The notes under the pieces were generated by a model, which did no database searches, was not told the DNA's origin, and saw nothing but the letters and a program-made list of their open reading frames with translations. DNA of 64,000 nucleotides, taken from assembly GCF_000346465.2 (NCBI RefSeq), contig NC_034010.1, forward strand, positions 15,291,248-15,355,247. The letters run 5' to 3'. Below are positions 10,718-23,400 of this stretch, piece by piece. Made by a program: the position numbers and the translations under genes. This stretch comes from Prunus persica (lineage: Eukaryota > Streptophyta > Magnoliopsida > Rosales > Rosaceae). How positions within the stretch are numbered: the stretch's first letter is position 1; each line of letters starts with the position of its first letter.

Positions 10718-13273
10718 TATATATATATATATATATAGATCACATGCCTTCGACTAATGATAGGAGGCTTTGCGGAGCCTGCATCAATAAATTTATGATT
10801 ATATTTTTTTATTTATGGAGTTTGGGCTAAGTTAAACATGTATTTTCTGTATCATTATTTTTGAGTGGGCCGGGACTAATTAATATGCATCATCTACAAG
10901 TTACTCATCTTTTGTTTTGCCATCATAGATCGATACAAAGATGATTGAATGAGATCTACATGTCGATGGTTAGTTTAGGCATGAACGGTTGTGGTTTAGA
11001 GTTTTTAATATACAATATAACAAGTTGTTTTACAGTCGGTTGTTGTTCATACATGTATGAGTGGTTTATGACAGTTGACGCATATGAAATCTAATTTCGC
11101 CAACAATAATCATGTGAGTAAGATGTGATAAGACGCAACATGATATTAGTGATAGTTTTAAATTAATATGAAACCCAAGATATGTTGATGTTGTCAAATG
11201 CATATGAGATTTCTAGGGATTTCTTTTGTTATTATTATTATCATTGTTGTTATCATTAATATTATTGTTATCGCTTTATTTTTATGATTGTTATTATAAT
11301 TCATTCATGGCTTGATAGAGGGGTTTGGTGTCAGTAAGGATCTAATGAAATGTTGATTACATATTTACACCCAAATATATGTCTATGTGTTTAGGTTGTG
11401 GGTACGTTGGATATCGATGCAGGGGTTAATAAGAGTGTCTTGGAAAGTGAATAATAAGGGTTATGAATTCTAGTTTGCTAATTGGTATGTTATTTGTACG
11501 TGGAAATTGAGTTGAGAACGGATGTTGAAAGTTATGGGTGATCTAATTCAAACTAGTGAATTTTTAGGATGGAATACGTGGTTATGGAAATTTCGGGAAT
11601 ACTTATTACTATTACTATTATTAGTGGTGCTGTCAATATTATTTATAAGGGGTTATGGTGATTTTGGTTATGTTATGGATTTTGGTTTTGGTACATTAGT
11701 TTATGTGGTTATCGGACTTTGAATTGCAATATCTTTGAGAATGTCGGAGTTAGTATGTATGTATGGATGGGCTATGGTTTTGGGAAACTGAATATGGTGT
11801 TTTGGATTTTATTATCTTGTCTTGTGGGATTTTCAGAGGTTGTATATTTCCTAAGTATATGAAGAGTAATTTGAATACTAATTAAATCGAATGGGTATAG
11901 TTAGTCTTGATGTTTTTCTTAAATATGGTTTTCAAAAAGGAAGCGTGGATATTATTTTAATATATATATTTTTGTTATATGGAAACGATTTGTTTTGGAA
12001 TTTGGATTTTTAGAGTATTATCTTTATTATATATATTAGTTTAAGAAAGTGGATTTTGGATCTTGACGATGGCACACCATCTCATGTACCCCTCCCCATT
12101 GGATACTGATTCTGGAATTGATGGATACTGGACACATGGAAACTGTGATTATGGGTTGGATACGTCGAAACCCGGACACCCTTGACGAGGTGTTATCGTA
12201 GATCCTTAGTGGGGTAGTCTGTGCGCGTAGGATTTGTCATAGGCGCACGAGTATTAAGGATTCTGTTGTGCGTGCTGGTGAGCTCAGTCCCCGGTTGGAT
12301 GGCTTGTTCCAGGTCACATGGCTGTTGAAAATTCCTCCATGTGGTTCAGCCAAACGATCCCTGGTTGTTGAAAATTCCTCCATATTAAATATATATATAT
12401 GTGTGTGTGTGTGGATTCGTTTTCAGGTCGAGCTTCTTGAACTTGTACTTCGTGAGTACTGTACACAGGTATGAACGTCTGAATTATAGTTTAGAAAATG
12501 TTGTTCAGCAACATACGCCTTGGATAGGGTATGGTTGTGGGGAAAGAATTGATCAAAGGAAAGGAACTTATGAAGTGTTTAGTGGTTGTTTTGTCCAACT
12601 TGATGTTGAAAATTGAATCATTGGCATTACTTTAAATAATCGTATATTATCTTAATCTTAGTTATTGATTTAAGAACTACATGTGGCTTGATCCCTCACA
12701 AAGTGGTACATAGGTAGTCTAGGGTTTAACCTAGGTGCAGCCACAAAATAAACAGTTTGAGCTGTGCTTGTATTGTACTAAGTGGGGAAGTGAATTTTGG
12801 AAGAAGAAAGGTCTTCTCTAATTCTGTTACGTTTAGTATTTTCAGATGTATGGATTTACAAATGAGTTCAAAAACTAGAACGTTTTAGAAAATGTTTGGT
12901 TATGAGGCTGGAGGCCTGTTTGTTTATTGTGTGTGTGTATAACATACTTTGTGCACGCCAAAGTTTGGAGATTATTAAACTACATTTTTGACAAGTTGAA
13001 AAATTTGGTAACGTTCGTATTTCAAGGGAGATTTCGTCGAAATTTCGGAAGAAAGTCTCATCCCTCTGTAGTAAGTGGGCCCGACATCGGTTTGATTCAG
13101 AAAAACCATAGGATCAGTCTCAGATTCCGAGGAATTCAGGGCGGGTCCTGTCAACAACGAAACCTGAATGGGCAAGTAAATAACCAATTCCTATTTCTAT
13201 TTACAGTAGAATATCAAGAATTAAAGTAATTCTTAATGTGTGAGAAAATTAAGTCAATGATCCACAAGTCACA

Positions 13274-13720
13274 CTAACACACATCTTCCTTTACGTAGCT
13301 CAAGTATTTGGTGTTGTACCTTGATTTCAACACCATATACCTTGGCAATGTGTCCACCATTTTCTCTTAATTAATTCTAGCTAGAAAGAAATTAATGTCA
13401 AATCTCACTCTATACACACTCTGTAGCTATGTAGTATGTATAGCTACTCTCGGTCAGTCCCCACTCTAAGTGAAATGAACATGCCAGCTATATTTATAGT
13501 GGATAAGGGTGGGAGATGATCATCTTCATGAAAGAATTTGAAAAGGAATGGAAAGGTTGTGTAGAGAATGGTTTTTGTTTTTTTTTTCACAAATTTTTTA
13601 TAAGGAGAAATGAAATGATATGTTATTTAAAAACTTGAGAAACAAGCAAATCCTGAAGCATATCATGAGAGTCCACAACCCAAACAACATCATGAGAAGA
13701 TCCCAGGCCTAAAGAATATA
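13274..13720 (-). pseudogene. Truncated duplicate of the lectin promoter, leader and first codons
   Basis: Closely similar to about 910-1316, the promoter and start of the lectin gene at the left edge. The copy keeps the TATA box (13491-13498), the leader and the ATG at 13360, then reads MVDTLPRYMVLKSRYNTKYL. After about 26 codons the homology breaks and a TAG follows, so only a 28-codon peptide would be made. Upstream homology ends near AGGCCTAAAGAAT. This is a broken paralog with an apparently intact promoter. Confidence 0.85.
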
Positions 13721-15549
13721 TATAGTACAGGTTGAATGCTTTAAAGGAAAGGACCACTAGACAAAAGCCTAGAGACGTGGAACTGGATAAGGATTAAGGA
13801 TTGGGAATAATCTTTGTCTTATGCTGATGTTTTACTTTGTACCGTTGAAATGTCCGTTTTTATAAAAAATTTCAAATATAGCAGAAAACTCAAGTAAATA
13901 GACACAAATGCCCTCAAATTTAAAACCCACATAAACCTAAAAAGGAAAACCCTATTAGATTGGGAATCTTTGTACGTAGAGTTTGTTAGTAGACGTATTG
14001 CTGCCATAGTCAAACGGTATGTGCAGTTCTTCCTTGGTTCTTCGTTCAATTTATTCTTCGTTTCTTCGTTTATTCTTCATACTATATTTATAAAATTTCA
14101 ATTCTGGTTTTGCTGACTTAATGTCCATGGGTGCGACATTTCTGATGATGGAGATTGTAATTCTCCTGAGCCCCATCCAAAGTGCTATCATTTAATATCG
14201 TCAATTCACTTTGAGCCTAATGACACCTTCTTCCCCTCAAGAACTGTGTTGGAGGGTGAGTTCTAGGATTCAATTTTACATGAGTTCTTGTGTAATTTAT
14301 CTATGCCAAAAGATAAGATTTATAGAAGGAAACAACACCGATGCCCTTTCTTGGGTAAGGTAGGAAGCTGCCAAAGAGGAAGCCAAATAGGGCCTACTTG
14401 TGGCCTTCCTAACACCAATCACCTTGTTCACGGTGTGTGATGTGAGACATGTCATTTGGCAACTTGGCTTAATAATTTTCTGACTAGATAGGCTATGTTG
14501 TGCATATCATTTGCGAGAAAAGTACTGGTATTTTCTTTGTTTGCTTATTAGTGGCACCTGCTGCTTGTTTAAGTAATGTCTTCTTTTCTTCCTTGTTGTT
14601 CTCTCTAACTTCCTCCTATAATCTGCCAGGTTAGGCCTGCATGTAGAGGTTGCAGCGCTGCTAGTCATAGGAAATAGATCTGCAGACTGTGATGTAGAGA
14701 CAAACCCTTGTTGTCACTATAGGTTGCATCGCTGTCAGATTTGTTGTGAGAGAAATCAGCTGTGAGATAAAGCAGTTTGGCGTTTGGTAAACTTTTTGTT
14801 AAAAGTGTTGTTGGTACTGATTCCCGCACAATGAGAAAATGATTCCCGCATAATCATTAAACCCAACGCTCCTTCGAAACTGATTCTTGCATAATAAGAA
14901 AATGATAGCACCTCATTAGCTATTTTTCCTTATAGCTTTCTCTATCATAGCAATTTTAACAATAAGTGATGTTCTCATAGTTTAGCAAACGGGTAGGGCT
15001 TCCCAAAATTTTATAAAAATCACTTATCACCCCAAATAAGCAATGCCAAATAGGGCACTTAGATTTAAACTAAGCTTCACCAAAAGCCATTCCGACCACT
15101 CTTAGATACTCAAGCCGACTCATAAACTCAGTTGGGATACCTTTGTAAACACTAAAATCTTGCGATAAATGAGACAAGAGCACGTGTACAAAAATAATAT
15201 TCGTATTGATTTATCAAGTTTGTAGGTTACAATCTCTGTGGGTATAATTTTACAAAAATAAAATAATTTCCTCTGATTTGAACTCCAAAAGTGTGTGTGG
15301 TTCAAGGGTGCCAAGCACTTGATCTTGAATCGGAATTTGAGACTTCGTTAAGGGCCGTTACAGCTTGATCTCGAACATGTCATGACCATGAGTAATGTCA
15401 CATGGTGGATAGTCTTCGACTTTGGCAGTGAAGGAATTAGCACGTGTTTGTTAGGCTTGGTGATTCTCCACGAGCTTGATGAAGAAATTGAGAGTCTAGA
15501 TGTTGCTTTGGGTAGAGAGCTTTTTGGTTTTCCAAAGAGTGTGTGCCTC
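13721..15549. other. Intergenic, no gene recognised
   Basis: Nothing coding is convincing here. 14760-15080 has a repeat-like character: CAGTTTGGCGTTTGGTAAAC near one end, AGCAAACGGG and GCCAAATAGGGC near the other, and repeated GATTCCCGCATAAT / GATTCTTGCATAAT words between. It could be a degenerate MITE. The last bases before 15550 are the flank of the CACTA insertion. Confidence 0.4.
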
Positions 15550-15578
15550 CACTACTACAAAAAAGCAAAAAGACGACG
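15550..15578 (+). repeat. CACTA left terminal inverted repeat
   Basis: CACTACTACAAAAAAG followed by AAAAAGACGAC; pairs with the right end. Confidence 0.93.
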
Positions 15579-15732
15579 GTAAATCACCGTCGTGTATTCG
15601 GTTTTTCAATGGTCGTGGAATCCACCGTCATCTTTTCCCTCATAAACCACGACGCTAAATCACCGTCGTTGTTAAAGTATACAACGTCATTAACAAATAC
15701 AAAACGACGTCTTTGTACGCAAAAAGATCTAA

Positions 15733-16565
15733 AAAAGCAGTCGAGGATGAGAATAGACGACCAACTCTCTAAAAAAACCGTCGTTAAAAAGGAAAAATAT
15801 GACACATATTAACAGAACAAGGCCGCAAGATAGACATACAACGACGAAAATTAAAATAAGACGCAGTTAAATATCATTTTCACGACAATAAAAAATATGA
15901 CGTCTTTAAATACATTAGAAGACGACGTTATTGATACCTACTACGTCGCCTATATAAAAACAGCCGTCGTAAAATAAATTTTCCACTTCGATTTTTCTAT
16001 AAAAGATGACGTGGAAATAGTTGTCAGTGTCATTATTTACGACGTATGTATTTATAGAGTAGACGTTGAACAACGAAACAACGTCGGTTACAAATATATG
16101 AGAGTCGTATTACAAAATTTATACGTCCTATTTTCAGAAACAAACAACGACGATAAATATTAGACGTTGTTAAATAAAACAACGTCGAAAACAAATAAAA
16201 ACAGACGTGTTTAGTCTGCTAAAGTTCTAAAAAATAGTCGATGATGAGAATAGACGACCAACCCAAACAAATCACCGTCGTTAAAAAGGAAAAATATGAC
16301 ACATATTAAAAGAACAAGGCCGCAAGATAGATATACAACGACGACAACTAAAACACTACACCGTTAAATATAATTTTTACGACAAGAAAAAATATGACGT
16401 CTTTAAATACATGAGAAGACGACGTTATTGAAATCTACTACGTCTCTTATTTACAAACAACCGTCGTGAAATAAATTTTTCACTTCGATTTTTCTAAAAA
16501 AGATGACGTGGAAATAGTTGTCAGTTTCATTATTTACGACGTATGTATTTATATAGTTGACGTTG
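15733..16565. repeat. Tandem duplication in CACTA subterminal region, period about 507 bases
   Basis: The block from about 15733 (CAGTCGAGGATGAGAATAG...) recurs from about 16240 (TAGTCGATGATGAGAATAG...) and remains alignable for over 300 bases, through GACGTGGAAATAGTTGTCAG. Divergence is modest. The repeated unit is itself built of CGTCGT/ACGACG words. Confidence 0.8.
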
Positions 16566-17158
16566 AAATGCGAAACAAAGTCGGTGGCATTTATATAGTC
16601 GACGTTGTATTTATATGTATTCATTACTCACGACGCACTTATTAATATAGACGACGTTGAACTTCTAAACAACGTCGGTTCCAAATAAATGAAGGCCGTA
16701 TTACAGAACATATAGACGGCGTTGATTATGATGAGAGCCGTATTACAAATAACGCCGTTTAATTGATATTAGACAGCGGTTATAATGAATTACCGTCGGA
16801 ATTCATTTCGTTCCTCTTCGTTTATAAAAGAACTTGCGACGTGGAAAATGTATGATGACGTCGTATTTTTTAACGTTCAGATTATATATCTCGTTTTTTA
16901 GACGTCGGTATTATGGGATTGAAGTCGTGTTATTTTGAATTACATGGCGATTCTTAATCCTTCCCCGACGTGATATCCTGAATAATTGCTTCACAATAGC
17001 GTCGTGGTTCTTCATTGTTACGTTGCTTTAAGACGTCGGTAAATATGCTGAATAACTGGTTCACAATAACGTCGTGTTTTATTTGAACGTAGAAAGTGAA
17101 GAAATCACATTACAATATATTACAAAATTAATGTCATACACTGCCAATTACATAAGCA

Positions 17159-18182
17159 TCATTCAATCCGTATATCTTCACACCCATCTCGAATATTTTG
17201 ACCACCTAACTCACCCACCAGTTCATCAAATGTGTCAACATTTGGCATCCCTCTAGTAAATGGCTCACACTCAATTATCACATCACCTAAGACTTCATCA
17301 CCAATAACATCATTATATTCTCTATTAGGCATTGATAACACTACCGACCAACCACGATGCATCCGGTCGTCAATAAAAAATATTTGTTTGACTTGAGAAG
17401 CCAAAACAAATTGGTCATTCCTATGTCCAATTTTACTCAAATCTACAAGGGTAAATCCAAGTTCGTCGACTACAAGACCAGAACTATCTATCCAATCACA
17501 CCTAAAGACTGGTATTGTAAACTTTTGGTAGTCAAGGTCCCAAATTTCTTGAATGACACCATAGAAACCCATATTTGAGAGAATTGGGTTTTTATCCTTG
17601 GCACTAGCAACTTGCATGGTATGTGCAAGTAAATAAACTCCACTATTTTGAGTTGTCCGCACATCATCTTGTGCCTTGATATTGAATTTAATACCTTTAA
17701 TAAGATAGCTCCTATATAATGGCACTGCCATGTTTGGACCAGCTGCTAGCCACCTTAAATTTTCTGATACGCCATGATTGTCTTCCTCAAGTTCACTTTG
17801 AACCTGCAAATTAATCATATCTTAATTCAATCTAACATAGAAATAAGAAAAAAATTAAAAGAGAAATATGTTATTCAACAACATATACCTTGAAGCGTAG
17901 CCATTGAATGAAAATGCTATTGTGCTTATCCTGCAGCCACTTTGTTCTCTTTCTAAATTGTGGATAAGCAGTCTTGATGTGGATCATATGTTGCCTACAT
18001 GACACGAAAAATTCAAGCATTACGGTCCCAAATATATAAGATAAACATAAGAAATAATTTAAAATGGAAACTTAAAGAATAAAACTCATACATACTCGAT
18101 ATAAGGTAGGACTTCCTCCGTATTCTCCAAGACATATAGATGTGCTTGATTCAACAGGTCCTGTTCAATCGTCGTCGTATGC
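17159..18182 (-). pseudogene. TNP2-like CACTA transposase, C-terminal remnant (DUF4216 region)
   Basis: Three exons keep one continuous frame of about 279 codons: 18182-18096, 17994-17889 and 17803-17159, with GT...AG borders and matching phases (Ile-Glu|Gln-His junction, then FK|VQSEL). The first exon has the TNP2 tail motif LLNQAHLYVLENTEEVLPYI. The last exon carries the DUF4216 domain seen C-terminal in plant TNP2 proteins (FGVI-like FYGVIQEIWDLDY, PVFRCDWID, FVLASQVKQIFFIDD). The upstream Transposase_21/DDE core is missing: upstream of 18182 there is only AT-rich sequence with a direct repeat (AAATCCATTCCCAATTCAAC at about 18302 and 18355). A possible 5' leader exon lies above 18539, with a GTAAGT donor directly below it. 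The product cannot catalyse transposition. Confidence 0.85.
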
Positions 18183-18834
18183 CTAAAAAGGCGTTGTGTC
18201 TCAGTTTATTTTCAAGAACCCAAAACCCATAAAGAACACAACATATATATGAAACCAAGCAAGAAACCAACATATACATGAAACCAAGCATGAAAACAAT
18301 AAATCCATTCCCAATTCAACATAACATAGGGTGATTAAAAGATCCGACAAAATTAAATCCATTCCCAATTCAACATAACAGATAATGTAATCCATGAACC
18401 CATTAAACAGAAAATCCATGAACCCATATCTATAAGCACATTATTAACAGATCGCAAAGCATATACCTAAAACCCTTTAACAAAACAACCTAATATCATT
18501 CAATGAATTTACAAGGGGAAGATAGGGTTTGTACTTACAGGTTGGACGAGCTCACAGATTCGACGGAGCCTGGAGAGTGCAACTTTTAATTAGAGCAGAA
18601 GTGAGAGAGCGAAATGTTATGTTGCGCGAAATCTGAAAATTTTAGGGTTCAGGGTTAGAAGTATAAGAATAAGAGCCAAATCTAAAAAATTTAGGTCGCG
18701 CGAAAATTTTTAGAGAGCGCGCTCTTTAAAACGTCGAAAGAAAAATCATGGCGAAAGTTCTACAAGAACCGACGTAAATGTAATATTCCACGACGGAAAC
18801 ACTGAACGTAACGCCGTTTATTTTGACGCTTCAT

Positions 18835-20010
18835 TTTTCGGATTAATTTTAAATTTATTTTGAATATTTTGATATAAAGACGGCTGAAAAACCACGTCGG
18901 GGTTAAGAAATTGAAGACGTTGTAAATTATAATAGACGACTTACATATTAAAATGACGTCGTTTAAAGTATAAACCATGTCGGATATTTTACTGCACGAC
19001 GTAACATATGTATTCCACGACTCAACCACCGTCGTTAAAAATTAATACCCTAAACCCTTAAAACTAAATTATATAATTTAAAAATTTAAGTTTATAAAAG
19101 GGTTTATGGTTTTACAGCCTAATATATACCCTAGACTACCCAAAAATTATACTTTAAAAATAAACCCCAATAAATAACAACCCTAATCTCTAAACCCTAG
19201 ACTCTAAATCCTAAACCATAAAACTAGAAGTGATTTTATGACTCATCAAAACAATTTTGTTTTGGATGGTCATTTTAAATTTTTGAAATGAATTTTTTCA
19301 AGGTTTAGGGGGAAGAAAATATATCAATGACTTCATAGGAGTTGACTTTGCATTTTTCTGATTTATTTTAAATTTATTTTGAATATTTTGATATAAAAAT
19401 AATAAAATATTCTTATCACAATAACAAACCACGTCGGGGTTAATAAATTGAAGACGTTGTAAATTATAATAGACGACTTACATATTAAAATGACGTCGTT
19501 TAAAGTAGAAACCATGTCGGATATTTTACTGCACGACGTAACATATGTATTCCACGACTCAACCACCGTCGTTAAAAATTAATACCCTAAACCCTTAAAA
19601 CTAAATTATATAATTTAAAATTTTAAGTTTATAAAAGGGTTTATGGTTTTACAGCCTAATATATACCCTATACTACCCAAAAATTATACTTTAAAAATAA
19701 ACCCCAATAAATAACAACCCTAATCTCTAAACCCTAGACTCTAAACCCTAAACCATAAAACTAGAAGTGATTTTATGACTCATCAAAACAATTTTATTTT
19801 GGATGGTCATTTTAAATTTTTGTTATTCAAAATGAATTTTTTCAAGGTTTAGGGGGAAGAAAATATATCAGTGACTTCATAGGAGTTGACTTTGCATTTT
19901 TCTGATTTATTTTGAATTTATTTTGAATATTTTGATATAAAAATAATAAAATATTCTTATCACAACAACAAACCACGTCGGTGTTAATAAATTGTAGACG
20001 TTGTAAATTG
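18835..20010. repeat. Tandem array of about 530-base units with telomere-like motifs inside the CACTA element
   Basis: Units begin near TTTTGAATATTTTGATATAA at about 18860, 19380 and 19923: two full copies and one partial. Each full unit contains CGTCGT motifs and a stretch of degenerate plant telomere words (CCCTAAACCCT, CTAAACCCTAGACTCTAAA) at about 19040-19060 and 19178-19217, and again at 19583-19600 and 19719-19757. No coding. Confidence 0.85.
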
Positions 20011-20411
20011 TAATAGACGACTAAGTTGTTAAAATGACGTCGTTTAAATGAGAAACCATAGCGGATATTTAACTATCCGACGTAAAATATATATTCCACG
20101 ACTTAACCGCTGTCGTTACAAAGTACTACCCTGAACCCTTAAGAAATTGAAGACGTTGTAAACCATAAACGACTCAATTGTTCAAAGAACGTCGTCTAAA
20201 TATCCTTTTACGTCGGATTTGTTTAAAACGAAACAACAAAAAACGACGGTTTTTGACTTTATTAGGTCGTTGGAAAAGTATTACACGTCGATTACGCAAT
20301 TTGTATGTTTGTTTTTTTTTTAATTTAAGAAAACCTCAACAAATTTTTACATTATATATTATAGACAAAATTTGTACATTATACATAAATATCAAGTGTT
20401 CAATAATTCCC

Positions 20412-23400
20412 CTATTCCAGGTGAAGGCAAACAAACTCTGCCCATTCATTCCGGACTTCATCAATTGCTTCTTGGGGGTATGGCGCTTCCTGTTTTCCCT
20501 TGGCATACTGCATAAACAATGACTATTAGGGTTTATAAATAAAAAGAAATTCAATCACAGACGACGATATTTTTCATAACCGATGTAGTATATCTATTCA
20601 ACGACGGTAATTTTACATGACCGTCGTTGATAATACAAAAAACGACGTAAAATGTATGAATGTAATTTCTTCTTACTTTCTTCTCAAACGCCAAGGAAGG
20701 ATCCATGATGATGTCCCTCATGAAGCGCATCACATAATACCCGCATTCGACACTGCTGGGTTGCTTTGGTGTGCCTGACAGAGTTTTCCAGATTACTGCT
20801 TTACGGCCTGATCTGGCTATGTGAGAATTATATATTTTTATAGCACTGATCACGATGTTTTTGGCCTCTTCATCGACCACACGATTTCCGGACAGAGGAT
20901 CCAGAAAATAGACGGTTTCCCTCTTTGCTCTCACAATCAGTAAGATCCAATGAAGGCTGCCCAAAATTAATATAAAAACGACGGTTATTTACAAAAACGA
21001 CGTATTATAATATTTCACACGACGAAATAAAGTAGCAATCAACGACATTATATATTTATCACGACGATAAATGACTACCGACGTGGTTAGTAGTTTCAAA
21101 CGACTCAATAAAATAAAACACCGACGTGGTTAGTTTATACGCTGTCATTTATTGAAAATCATAAAAACAAAATCCTGTTAAGGAGACTAACCCTGGATTG
21201 TAAGGCATCATGAAAATCTGTTCACCATCAGTCTTCTGAAGTCGAGCTGCTACCAATCGTGATCTGTCAGCTATTGTGCCAGAGTTGGCACTAACTGTAG
21301 CAGGGTCGATAAAGCCAACCATGCTGCACATATTTGCTTGTTTCAAAAGATCATGTAAGTACCTAAATATATAAAATAATATAAACAAGTCAGCACAAAA
21401 AAACACACGACGGTTATGTATAACAAAACGACGTGGTTAGTTAGTTAAGACGACGCAATAAATAAACCAACGACGTATTATTTTAGAATGACAAACCTCA
21501 TATATACAGCAACCACAGTAGCTCCTATTTCTTCCATGCCTGCAAATTGTGTAATATCTTCAGGCAGGACGAAGGTATCGCGTTCTAGACCAAGCACCTC
21601 CTTATCAATTGTAAAGTGCAGGGTTTTATCCTGAGGCACGAGTGTCGTTTCCGCATAACGACAAAGGGATTTTAAAGAAGATGGCGCCTCCATATTTGAA
21701 TAATCAACAACTTTAATAACCTGTTTAAAGAAATAAAAAAAATGACGTGATAATTCAATAAAAACGACGGTTTAAGGAATAAAACGTCGTCTGAAAAGAA
21801 TTTAAACGACGGTGAAAAAACCGTCGTGGTGAACAATTTATTACGTCTTAAAAAAAAATTCCGCCGTCTAAGTTTTAAACAAACGACGGTTTAAAGAAAA
21901 ATATCGACGTCTGGAATTTTAAAAAACAAATAAAAAAGGCAAAGTTATGTGAACATACCTGGTCGTCATGCTTTTCTTCATCTTCTTTCTTCTTTTCATC
22001 TTGTTTTTCTTCTTTCTTCTCTTCATCTTTTTTTTCTTCTTCCTTCTCTTCATCTTTTTTTTCTTCATTCTTCTCTTCATCTTGATTTCCTTCATTTTTC
22101 TGTTTTAAGTAATAAAGAATGTAGAGAAAGTAAAAAAATTAAATTCAAACGTCGTGGTAAGACAAAACACAAGATAGTATGTAAGAATTGTGGACGTCTT
22201 AAATTATTAAACGATGGTAAATAGTAAACGTCGTGGGATTTATATATTACGTCGGGAATGACTAACACCGTCGTCTAAAAACCACAAAGTTTTAAAAATA
22301 ACGACGTTTAATGGCGTGTAAAACAAGTAAACTAAATACGACGTGGTATTGAAATACAAACGACGGTTTATTTTTAAAATCGTCGTGGTATGTATTTCAA
22401 ATGACGGTTTTATTAATAATAACGACGTCTAATAGTTTTTAAAAAAAATAGAGAATTCAAAGTTCAGATATGTTACCTTTTCTTCCTGATGTTTCCCATT
22501 TTTGGCAGTATCATCCTCAAAATGTAGGGATCTCACATCACCTCCAGAGCAGCTTGCTTTGTCAGACATTGGATTTTTGGGACTTTGGCTAATTCTTGGT
22601 TTAAGCATGCTTGGATCAAAATTGGGAATTAATTGGGAAAGCTGACTCAGGAAATGCTCCCTCTCAGCCTCTACCAATTGTTTGGTTCTAGCCTCCATCC
22701 TTAAAGCCTCTTCCCTTGCCTTAGCTTCCATCTTTTTATTCTCTTCTTGAAGGAGAACTCTTAAACTGTCCTTTAAACGGTCGTCAAAGCTCATCCTCTG
22801 TGGTTTGGGTAAATTGAAATATTGCCTTGGGGAAATCCCAGCACCTACACCTCTCACTCTGCCTGGATGCTCGGGGCCCAAAGCCATGGTCAGCACATCA
22901 TTGCTGCCAGATACACTGACTTTGCCTTCTGAGACTTGTTTTTGCAATTCATCCTAAAACAAAGATATATAAAAAAGTAAGAACAAAAAACACACGACGG
23001 TTATTTATACACAAACGACGTATTATATAATTTCAGACGACGCAATAACATATAAATCGACGTTATTATAATTTATCACGACGGTAGTTATACCGACGTG
23101 GTTAGTTTTTTAAAACGACGAAATGAATAAACCACCGACGTCTTATGCTTTATTTACAGATAACAGAGGGATGATTCAATATTCACACCTTTAACGACCT
23201 TGTTTAAAACATTTCGACGTAGTAATTTAATACAAACGACGCGAAAATGAACCACTGACATCTTATGCTATAATTACAGAAAACAGAGTAGTGATTCCTG
23301 ATTTAGACCTTTAACGACGTTTTTTAAAAAATTTCGACGTGGTAATATCATTCACATGACGCAAAATATAACATAAGACGTAATAAGAATTATTCACAGT

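Larger units (their letters stand above)
8870..13165 (+). repeat. Long non-coding LTR-like (gypsy/LARD-type) repeat
   Basis: About 4.3 kb without a recognisable gene. It opens near TTAGCCCGGTAGAATTTTGG and closes near GGAATTCAGGGCGGGTCCTG. Its last kilobase is clearly related to 28430-29705: both have a 'GTCTGYGCGYGTAGGAYTT ... CCCCGGTTGGAYNGCTC ... AGCCAAACRATCCC' layout and both end in 'GTGGGCCCGRCATCGGT ... CGAGGAATTC ... GTCCTGTCA'. The pattern suggests the LTR, possibly solo, of a large gypsy or LARD element. No gag/pol motif is present. The MITE at 10312-10717 is inserted in it. Class assignment is inference. Confidence 0.5.

Noticed and set aside
15550..17100. Regularly spaced CGTCGT words, considered as a CRISPR array or satellite
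   Set aside because: Spacing and orientation are irregular and they lie inside defined CACTA termini.
21949..22224. Plus-strand Leu/Phe/Ser/His-rich ORF resembling a membrane protein
   Set aside because: It is the antisense of the acidic Lys/Glu exon of the CACTA Ulp1 gene.
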